From UBA8337 sp965657665 (lineage in GTDB: Bacteria > Pseudomonadota > Alphaproteobacteria > RS24), in NCBI GenBank assembly GCA_965657665.1, contig CBFHPF010000034.1, positions 1-12,668 on the forward strand: a stretch of DNA of 12,668 nt. Reading direction: 5' to 3'. The position numbers and the translations under genes were made by a program. Shown here piece after piece: positions 7,170 to 12,668 of this stretch (position 1 is its first letter; the number at the start of each line of letters is the position of its first letter). Under the pieces are notes generated by a model. That model did no database searches and was not told the DNA's origin. It saw nothing but the letters and a program-made list of their open reading frames with translations.

Positions 7170-9486
7170 GTGTGACAGCGTGCCAACCATCTAATATCGG
7201 AAACGCGGTTGAAGCGGCTTGCCAATTATCGCGCGCATTGGGGCGGGAAAATATTTTCGCCCGCATAGCACAAGCCTGTTCGCCGCGTTCCAATTCGACA
7301 AACAAAGCCGCCATGCCAAGACGCGCACCCATGCCGACCGGATCATCGGCCGGTGTGCGCTGCGCCAAAGCCGCAAGCGCGCGGGTTGCTTCTATGCCAC
7401 GCGCATTGGCTTGCAAAGCGGCGGCGCGCAAAAACCAAGCCGCCGGACGGCGCGGAAAATTGGCCGCCAGTTTTTCGGCCTGTGTGAGCGCTTTTTCGGC
7501 CCGCCCTTGACGCAAATCATAAGCGATAAACGCTTCCAAAAGCGCTGCTTTAGGCCGCGATTGCAGGTCAATAAAGCGGCTATCCAGCCAGTCATAAAGC
7601 GATGCGAAATCCGCCTTATCGCTCGCCGCGCTGAGAAATTTTTTCCAATGCCCCAGCACAAAAGCCGCCGCCTCATCGGTATCGGGTTCCAGCAAGACCA
7701 TTAAGCGGGCCGCATCTTTTTGGCGCGTCAAATAATCGATTGCGCGCGGCACAAGCGGGCGAATATCCCCCTGCTCAGCCGCAAACGCCCCCCATGCCCG
7801 ACCAAAATCATCGCTCGGTAAATCGGCATAAAGGGCCGTATCAATCGCTGCACGATGCACGGCAGCCCGATTGCCAGTCACACAGCCGGGCGGACATTCG
7901 GCGCTTAACCAAAGGCGATAAAGCGCCGCCGCGCCGCGACCGGTTTTTGCCAACGCCTCAGCCGATACCCCATCGGCTTGGCGCGCTTTCACCGCTTCAG
8001 CCAAAAGCCGCACCCGCATGCCCAAAAATAATTGGTAGCCGGGCAGGCCGGGGCCAATGCCGGTGAGCGTTTTATCCGCTTTCAGCCAATCTTTTTCCAG
8101 TGCCGCCGCACGCGCCAGCACAATGCGCGCCCGCAAAGCCAGCATGATATCCAAAGAGGGCGCGCGCACCGCGCCACTATCGGTCACCTCGCCCTGCGCT
8201 GTTGGCAATGGCAGGGTTTTAAATTTCTCAGCCAATGCGCGGCGCTGTTGTGTCGGGGCTTCATCGACCGATAATTGCGCCAGCACTATGAGCTTATCAA
8301 GCCGTGCGCTTTGTGGATTTTGTGCCGCCAAGCCTTTACGCGCTGCGGTTAAAAATTCGCTTGCGAGGGACAACTCGCCAAGGCTCAAATAAGCCACCCC
8401 CAAACGATAGTCGGTTTGTCGTTTCATGGTCGTTGGCATATGCGGATAAAACGGTTTTAACCCGCGCCATGCGGCAATGAGCTGACCATATTGCGCCGCA
8501 TCAAAAGCCTGCTGCATAACCCGCAAAGATAAACCGGGCTCATAATCCATCGCGCGCAGTAAAAGCTGGTCGCGCGCCAATAAATCCAATGCCGCTGCAA
8601 TGGTCTCGCCATCGCCCGATAAAGCGGGCTTTAACAGCGCGACAATTTCATCTGCTGTGCGCGCTTCACTCATAGCTTGGCGCGCCATCGCCAAAGCGCT
8701 GTCACTTTGTTGACGGTTTTGCTGACCTAATTTTCGGCCCTGTTCAGTCGCGCCTAATTGACTTGCTGCTTTCGGCACGTGAAACAAGGCCGCCGGTGGG
8801 CGATAATCAGGGGCGCTGATGCGTGCCAAGAAATCATCAACCGCATGCTTAAAATCAGCCGCCCCGCCACGCCTTAAAGATTGCTGTAAGCGTTCCAATG
8901 TTTGTTGCGCCACTGATAATTGACCGGCTTCGATTTGCGCTGTCGCCAAACCATACATGGCGCGCTGCACCAAATGCGGGTGCTTGAACTCAAAGCTTAA
9001 CAGGCGCAGTGCGCTTTGCGCCTGCTTCATGGCGCGGCGTTTATCATCAGCCGAAATATGCCGCACCGCGGCCGCCAGCTTGCCCCACGCCGCCGCATAA
9101 GCACCGGCGACCCGCAGGCTTTCAATATCACCCCATAAATCCGACGATAATAAATCTTCATAGGCGCGCTCATTATCGCGCACGCTTTGTTCAGCCAATA
9201 GTCGCACACGCGCCATATTGATCGCCACGGCTTCGCTTTCAATAACAAACGGTGCCAATTCCAGCGGTCCGAGCGGGCCGTCATAACACGCCTCCATCGC
9301 CGTGGCATAAGCATCACCGGCCGCCAATAAAGCGCCCGCATCTTTTTCCAATAGCGACAAAATCGCTTGTGGCTCGGCGCGCAAAAGCGGGTTTGCACTG
9401 CCGCAAGCTTGCGCTTTTAACGGCGCGACCAGCGTGAAGCACAAGCTCAAAACACAAGCTAGCAGAGCGGTTGTGAATGATTTCAT
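7147..9486 (-). CDS. exported helical-repeat (TPR-like) protein, last gene of the ExbBD-vWA operon
   Basis: A 779-residue protein that I do not recognise as a named family. Residues 1-27 form a clear signal peptide ending AQA before Cys28. That does not fit a good lipobox, so type I cleavage and a soluble periplasmic location are likelier than a lipoprotein. The rest is almost entirely alpha-helical, with TPR-like pairs such as 176-205 (YGLATAQIEAGQLSVAQQTL), about 357-389 (YRLGVAYLSLGELSLASEFL) and about 655-740. Repeats are degenerate and no catalytic motif is visible. Cysteines in CPPGC and elsewhere could form disulfides. The gene starts nine bases after the vWA gene; an AGGGG (9493-9497) overlapping that gene's stop gives a good ribosome site six bases before the ATG. 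By context it is probably a periplasmic scaffold or partner of the vWA domain and ExbD tails. Confidence 0.8.
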   Translation of the reverse strand: MKSFTTALLACVLSLCFTLVAPLKAQACGSANPLLRAEPQAILSLLEKDAGALLAAGDAYATAMEACYDGPLGPLELAPFVIESEAVAINMARVRLLAEQSVRDNERAYEDLLSSDLWGDIESLRVAGAYAAAWGKLAAAVRHISADDKRRAMKQAQSALRLLSFEFKHPHLVQRAMYGLATAQIEAGQLSVAQQTLERLQQSLRRGGAADFKHAVDDFLARISAPDYRPPAALFHVPKAASQLGATEQGRKLGQQNRQQSDSALAMARQAMSEARTADEIVALLKPALSGDGETIAAALDLLARDQLLLRAMDYEPGLSLRVMQQAFDAAQYGQLIAAWRGLKPFYPHMPTTMKRQTDYRLGVAYLSLGELSLASEFLTAARKGLAAQNPQSARLDKLIVLAQLSVDEAPTQQRRALAEKFKTLPLPTAQGEVTDSGAVRAPSLDIMLALRARIVLARAAALEKDWLKADKTLTGIGPGLPGYQLFLGMRVRLLAEAVKARQADGVSAEALAKTGRGAAALYRLWLSAECPPGCVTGNRAAVHRAAIDTALYADLPSDDFGRAWGAFAAEQGDIRPLVPRAIDYLTRQKDAARLMVLLEPDTDEAAAFVLGHWKKFLSAASDKADFASLYDWLDSRFIDLQSRPKAALLEAFIAYDLRQGRAEKALTQAEKLAANFPRRPAAWFLRAAALQANARGIEATRALAALAQRTPADDPVGMGARLGMAALFVELERGEQACAMRAKIFSRPNARDNWQAASTAFPILDGWHAVTQKACRAG

Positions 9487-9495
9487 CGCGCGCCC

Positions 9496-10641
9496 CTATT
9501 CCAGATTAGCCAAAAACGGTGCCAGCTCATCGTGAAACCGATCGTCAAAAATCAGCAAAGCCAGCGTCTTCATTAATTGCCGCTCAGCCGCCAAGGTTGC
9601 TGCTGTGCCGCCGCCCAAACGCGCCAAGCGTTTAAATTGTGGCATCACGCCTTGGCGCAATAAATCAGCACGCCCATTTTGCGGCAGATTGCGCCCCAGC
9701 ATAGAAAGATTGGCCTCGACCCGACTGTCCAATAAAGACAAACGTCCGCCGCGCGATTTCATCCGCTCGGCAATTTGCGCCGCCTCGCCGCTTTCGCGTG
9801 CATGCGGTGGCGCGTCGCCAATGACAATCACCACGCGTTGCGCGCCAGGCCGCCAGGCAATTTTACTTTCCGCATCGCGCAAGGCTTGCGTCACGGCTTC
9901 AGGCACATCACCGCCGCCAACCGCGTCAATCGCCGCCATGAAATCGCGCCCCTTCACAATATCAAAGCTGGGCTGGCTGATGCGCGTGACAAATTCATAA
10001 TCATTATAATCGCGATAAGCGATAATACCGAAACGCGCCAAAGGAACCAGATTGCGCACATAACCGGCTAACTGCCCCATGCGCTCGCGCACTTTTCGGT
10101 GCACCCATACCATCGAACCGGTTGCATCAATGGCAAACACCACGTCAATGCCGGTGTTTTGCAAATGCTCGATATAATCGGCAAAGGTTTGCGGTGTGCC
10201 GTCAATTAACCCACCGCCCGGCAAGGCGCGTTGCGTGACCGCAGCGGATGGCATGGGCATGGCCGGTGCAATGGCCGCCATAGTGGCATTATCCATCATC
10301 ATATCGTTAAAATCAGTGTCGAGCGGGACTTCCAAAAGCTCGGATAAATCCAGTTCGGCTGTCGCCTCAACCACCGGCTCGGGCGGGCTTTGCGCGGTTA
10401 AATCAAGCTGCAATTCTTCCGGCCCTATTTCGCCAGCTGAAATAACCACCGAGGTTTCGCCATCGCCGCCACCGCGCTCGCCGCCAAACAACAACACCAA
10501 GACCGCGCCGACCGCCATAATATGCACCAGAACAGAGACCACCAAAAGCGATAGCCAAACACGGCGCGGTACCGCGACAAGGCGCTGTCTTAACCGTGTG
10601 AACCAGCGGCTTTTATTGGCATTTTTAGCAGTTTCGTTCAT
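9496..10641 (-). CDS. membrane-anchored von Willebrand factor A (vWA) domain protein
   Basis: 381 residues. A basic N-terminus (many Arg/Lys in 11-27) is followed by one membrane helix at about 29-54. By the positive-inside rule the rest lies in the periplasm. Residues 55-150 are a flexible linker rich in Gly, Glu, Pro and Met. A vWA domain then runs from about 164 to 365: the MIDAS motif is DATGS (Asp172, Thr174, Ser176), the common DxTxS variant of DxSxS. Asp245 in GGGDVPEA and Asp276 in VIVIGDAPPH sit where further metal-site residues are expected. The pattern AYRDYNDYEF plus GGGDVPE resembles the vWA domain of VwkA-type proteins. A divalent-metal-dependent binding role is likely; the ligand is unknown. 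Its ATG overlaps the stop of the preceding exbD-like gene by four bases (ATGA). Confidence 0.88.
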   Translation of the reverse strand: MNETAKNANKSRWFTRLRQRLVAVPRRVWLSLLVVSVLVHIMAVGAVLVLLFGGERGGGDGETSVVISAGEIGPEELQLDLTAQSPPEPVVEATAELDLSELLEVPLDTDFNDMMMDNATMAAIAPAMPMPSAAVTQRALPGGGLIDGTPQTFADYIEHLQNTGIDVVFAIDATGSMVWVHRKVRERMGQLAGYVRNLVPLARFGIIAYRDYNDYEFVTRISQPSFDIVKGRDFMAAIDAVGGGDVPEAVTQALRDAESKIAWRPGAQRVVIVIGDAPPHARESGEAAQIAERMKSRGGRLSLLDSRVEANLSMLGRNLPQNGRADLLRQGVMPQFKRLARLGGGTAATLAAERQLMKTLALLIFDDRFHDELAPFLANLE

Positions 10642-11051
10642 TCAGTCGCCGCCTTGAACTCGGTTTTCAATCGAATTTCACCAACCCCGGCTTTCGCCAT
10701 AGCCGCGCGAAATGCCAGCAATTGCTCAGCATGGGCGGCCTTATCGGCGACCAGCTCAACCGGTAGGCCTTGCGCAGCAATTGCCTTTTCGGCAATTAAT
10801 TGGCTTATCTCACCCAAAGTCACAGCCTGACCATCCGCCAAATAAAACCGGTCATCATTTTGCAGCCACACCGCAAAGGCCGCTTTGTCATAGGCGTTAT
10901 TTTGCGTCGATGTGGCGACTTCGATTTGTTGCGGATGATTGGTGGTCGGGCGGCCGGCAATCAGCACAAATAAAATCAGCAAAAACACCACATTGATAAG
11001 CGGCAGCAAATCAATGGATTTAATTTCGCGGCGTGTCTGCTTCAGGCGCAT
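10638..11051 (-). CDS. ExbD/TolR family protein with Asn in place of the intramembrane Asp
   Basis: 137 residues in the ExbD/TolR layout: short basic cytoplasmic start, one membrane helix (about 13-32), then a periplasmic domain. The helix reads LLPLINVVFLLILFVLI. Position 20 is Asn (codon AAT, complement of 10992-10994), whereas ExbD, TolR and MotB need Asp there to carry ions. The partner gene upstream keeps Asp at the same residue number. Similar Asn variants occur in other systems with two ExbD-type genes, as far as I recall. Start: ATG 11051 lies one base after the upstream stop (TGATATG); a GTG at 11063 would add four residues. This subunit probably cannot conduct protons by itself and would work in a mixed dimer. 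Confidence 0.87.
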   Translation of the reverse strand: MRLKQTRREIKSIDLLPLINVVFLLILFVLIAGRPTTNHPQQIEVATSTQNNAYDKAAFAVWLQNDDRFYLADGQAVTLGEISQLIAEKAIAAQGLPVELVADKAAHAEQLLAFRAAMAKAGVGEIRLKTEFKAATE

Positions 11052-11052
11052 A

Positions 11053-11472
11053 TCAAAAATCACTCAAATCAATATCAAACACATCGCGCTCTAAGGTGAT
11101 GGCTGACGCTCCGGCACCAACCAACACATCCAGCGTATCGGACACTTGCTGCACATTGGCGCGCGCTTGCGGCATGACAACAAACAACTGCGCGTCATCC
11201 GCGGCAATGGCAAAAGCTGTTTTCTTAGCCAAAGCAGCGCGGTCTATTGGCGCGCTGTTATATTGCAACTGGCCGGTCTGGCTTAAGGAAATGAGGATAG
11301 GCTGACTGGCATTTTCTTGCCCACCGCCACCGCGCGGCGGTGCCAAGCGGCTTTGCCCGAACTCGGCAAAGTCAGAGCCAAGTAGGAAAAACAACAGCAG
11401 CAGAAAAATCATGTCGATGAGCGGTGTCAGCCCCATGAAATTTTGCTTGCGGCGCGGGCGGGCCAATTGCAT
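11053..11472 (-). CDS. ExbD/TolR family biopolymer-transport protein with intact Asp
   Basis: 139 residues. Basic cytoplasmic N-terminus (RPRRK), one membrane helix at about 14-32 (LTPLIDMIFLLLLFFLLG) with Asp20 at the proton-binding position of the family, then a periplasmic tail. A glycine-rich stretch (RGGGGQE, 47-53) leads into a beta/alpha domain that includes QLFVVMPQARANVQQVSDTLDVL, split here as QLFVVMPQ then ARANVQQVSDTL, the segment that matches the ExbD/TolR C-terminal fold. ExbD proteins work as a dimer inside an ExbB pentamer and use the proton gradient. The start is three bases after the ExbB stop. It precedes a second, different ExbD, so the two were probably made to assemble together. 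Confidence 0.92.
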   Translation of the reverse strand: MQLARPRRKQNFMGLTPLIDMIFLLLLFFLLGSDFAEFGQSRLAPPRGGGGQENASQPILISLSQTGQLQYNSAPIDRAALAKKTAFAIAADDAQLFVVMPQARANVQQVSDTLDVLVGAGASAITLERDVFDIDLSDF

Positions 11473-11475
11473 GGG

Positions 11476-12276
11476 TCAGCTTTCTTTAGCGGCTTCACCG
11501 CTTTGATTGGTATTTTGATTGGCCGTCTGGCTGCGCACCATAATTTCGCTCAGCGCATCTTCAACCATATCGCGCACATCATCGACCGCATTATTGAAAA
11601 CAGCCGCCAAAATAGAAAATGGCAGCGCGACCGCAAGGCCGAAAGCAGTGGTCAATAAAGCCTCCCAGATACCGGCCGCCAATAATGCCGTATCCGCACC
11701 GCCCGCGCTGTCGCCAACCCCTTGGAAGGCGACAATCATGCCAAGCACTGTGCCCAAAAGGCCGAATAAAGGCGCTGAGGCGGCAATCAGTTCCAACACC
11801 CAAATATGACGCGCCAAATGGCGTACCAAAAATTGTGCGCGCCGTTCCAACTCCTCGCGCAAAATGCTGACGCTCATATTGCGCCCATGCGCCTCAGAAA
11901 TGGCAAAGCCGATAAGCGGCGCGGCGGGATGAATAAAACCGTCCAATTGTTTGGCCAGACCTTGCACCTTGCCGCTGCGATAAGCGGACATGGCGGCTTG
12001 CACATCGGCCGGCCGAAAAATATCCATCTTATAAAATTGATAGGCCTTCACGCCGGCAACCGGTAGGCCAATGGCCGACAATAAAGCAATCACCCAAGTG
12101 ACCACCCCGCCTTTGGTGAACAATAAAGTCCAAAAGCCCGGCCCGGCCTCATCCGGCGCGGCTGCGGGTGCGGTTTGCGCCATGGCGTCGACAGATAAAA
12201 AAAAGAAAATTGCCGCAGAAAACAAAACAGAGAAGACAGATGGCGACCATCTGCTGATGGATACTGACGGGTGCAT
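11476..12276 (-). CDS. MotA/TolQ/ExbB family proton-channel protein with signal peptide
   Basis: 266 residues. Residues 1-33 look like a cleavable signal peptide (AMA before Gln34), followed by a short periplasmic stretch, as in longer ExbB proteins. Three membrane helices follow at about 58-78, 160-186 and 202-228, with the cytoplasmic loop between the first and second. The family core is clear: LIAASAPLFGLLGTVLGMIVAF and ALLTTAFGLAVALP, including the conserved small and Thr residues lining the pore. It should form a pentamer around the two ExbD helices. First gene of the operon; a GGAGG lies four bases before the ATG. The C-terminal tail (Asn/Gln/Ser-rich, 250-266) is not conserved-looking. 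ExbB is the best label; TolQ is less likely since no tol genes are present. Confidence 0.93.
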   Translation of the reverse strand: MHPSVSISRWSPSVFSVLFSAAIFFFLSVDAMAQTAPAAAPDEAGPGFWTLLFTKGGVVTWVIALLSAIGLPVAGVKAYQFYKMDIFRPADVQAAMSAYRSGKVQGLAKQLDGFIHPAAPLIGFAISEAHGRNMSVSILREELERRAQFLVRHLARHIWVLELIAASAPLFGLLGTVLGMIVAFQGVGDSAGGADTALLAAGIWEALLTTAFGLAVALPFSILAAVFNNAVDDVRDMVEDALSEIMVRSQTANQNTNQSGEAAKES

Positions 12277-12280
12277 ATTT

Positions 12281-12285
12281 CCTCC
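12281..12285 (-). promoter_or_regulatory. ribosome binding site of the ExbB-like gene
   Basis: On the minus strand GGAGG precedes the ATG by four bases (GGAGGAAATATG). It is the strongest Shine-Dalgarno in the window and supports the start at 12276. I could not find a convincing -35/-10 pair between it and the terminator at 12324-12354. Confidence 0.75.
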
Positions 12286-12323
12286 GCGAAATCGAAAGTC
12301 GTTTTTTCAAGCTTAGCGCAAAC

Positions 12324-12354
12324 AAAAAGCGCCGCCAGTGAAAACCGGCGACGC
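12324..12354 (-). terminator. intrinsic terminator after the acyl-CoA dehydrogenase gene
   Basis: Minus strand: GCGTCGCCGG (12354-12345), loop TTTTCA, CTGGCGGCGC (12338-12329), then TTTTT (12328-12324). This is a ten-pair stem with two G-T wobbles and a T-run, about 26 bases after the dehydrogenase stop. It should isolate the ExbBD-vWA-TPR operon from upstream transcription, so that operon must have its own promoter in the ~47 bases between 12323 and the ExbB start. Confidence 0.82.
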
Positions 12355-12379
12355 TGTAATTTTTTAACGCGCATAAAAC

Positions 12380-12668
12380 CTAGAGGGCGCGAGCGACCAG
12401 CATGCGCATAATCTCGTTTGAGCCGCCATAAATGCGCTGCACACGGCTATCGGTATACATGCGGCTAATCGGATATTCATCCATATAACCCCAACCGCCA
12501 AAAAACTGCAGGCATGTATCAATCACTTCATTTTCGCGTTCCGTGCACCAAAATTTAGCTGCCGCCGCCGTATTGGCATCCAGCTCACCATCCATTAATT
12601 GCTGCGTTAGCTGGTCGACCATAGCGCGCGCCGCCATCCAATCGGCTTTGCACTCAGCCAATTTGAAC
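12380..12668 (-). CDS. acyl-CoA dehydrogenase, C-terminal part (5' end outside window)
   Basis: FAD-dependent enzyme that introduces the alpha-beta double bond in acyl-CoA during beta-oxidation or branched amino-acid breakdown. About the last 95 residues are present, open to the window edge. Visible: helical C-terminal domain with FKLAECKADWMAARAMVDQL, QFFGGWGYMDEYPISRMYTD, and RVQRIYGGSNEIMRMLVARAL at the end, the typical FAD/tetramer-contact signature. The position that holds the catalytic Glu in medium-chain enzymes (YEGT) is Gly here (YGGS), as in long-chain and isovaleryl-CoA types, whose base lies earlier in the chain, outside this window. The end resembles long-chain acyl-CoA dehydrogenases most, but chain-length specificity cannot be read from this part. 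Upstream of, but not co-transcribed with, the ExbB operon because of the terminator. Confidence 0.94.
   Translation of the reverse strand, partial: FKLAECKADWMAARAMVDQLTQQLMDGELDANTAAAAKFWCTERENEVIDTCLQFFGGWGYMDEYPISRMYTDSRVQRIYGGSNEIMRMLVARAL

Noticed and set aside
9400..9486. TPR protein as a lipoprotein via Cys28
   Set aside because: The residues before the Cys are KAQA, which lack the Leu at -3 expected of a lipobox; a type I signal peptide fits better.
7147..12276. Zorya-type phage-defence system
   Set aside because: Zorya also pairs a MotA/ExbB-like with a MotB-like protein, but its ZorB carries an OmpA/peptidoglycan domain and it encodes ZorC/ZorD or ZorE effectors. Here there are two plain ExbD proteins, a vWA and a TPR protein, and no helicase or nuclease in the operon.

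Overview
The window reads as ordinary chromosome from a moderately GC-rich alphaproteobacterium. A short SdhAF4-type (DUF1674) protein sits next to rsmB, and the run rsmB-rpe-heparinase-like-purH is a gene neighbourhood I know from that class. A marine lineage is possible but is only a guess. The window cuts a gene at each end: an acetyl-CoA synthetase on the left and an acyl-CoA dehydrogenase on the right. I see no tRNA, rRNA, CRISPR array, insertion sequence or phage gene.

Left part (1-1491): the 3' end of acs (+) converges with a small exported thermonuclease-like protein (-). The probable acs terminator lies inside the nuclease coding region. Bases 932-1299 carry no credible gene. They hold two diverged copies of a palindrome-rich intergenic repeat set 186 bases apart. 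A 63-residue DUF1674/SdhAF4 protein (-) follows.

Centre (1555-7100, +): rsmB (16S rRNA m5C methyltransferase), rpe (ribulose-phosphate epimerase), a heparinase II/III-like protein that overlaps rpe by one base, and purH (the last two steps of IMP synthesis). rpe through purH looks like one transcription unit. rsmB may belong to it, across a 128-base gap rich in inverted repeats.

Right part (7147-12276, -): a compact five-gene operon, the most interesting content here. In transcription order it encodes an ExbB/TolQ/MotA-type channel subunit with a signal peptide, two different ExbD/TolR-type subunits, a membrane-anchored von Willebrand A (vWA) protein whose vWA domain should be periplasmic, and a 779-residue exported helical-repeat (TPR-like) protein. 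All junctions are overlaps or gaps of at most nine bases. One ExbD keeps the intramembrane aspartate that carries protons in this family; the other has asparagine at exactly that position. My inference is a proton-driven inner-membrane motor with a mixed ExbD pair that drives a periplasmic vWA/TPR assembly of unknown function. There is no TonB, TolA, TolB, Pal or outer-membrane receptor in the window, so it does not look like a standard Ton or Tol system. A strong hairpin terminator separates this operon from the upstream acyl-CoA dehydrogenase.
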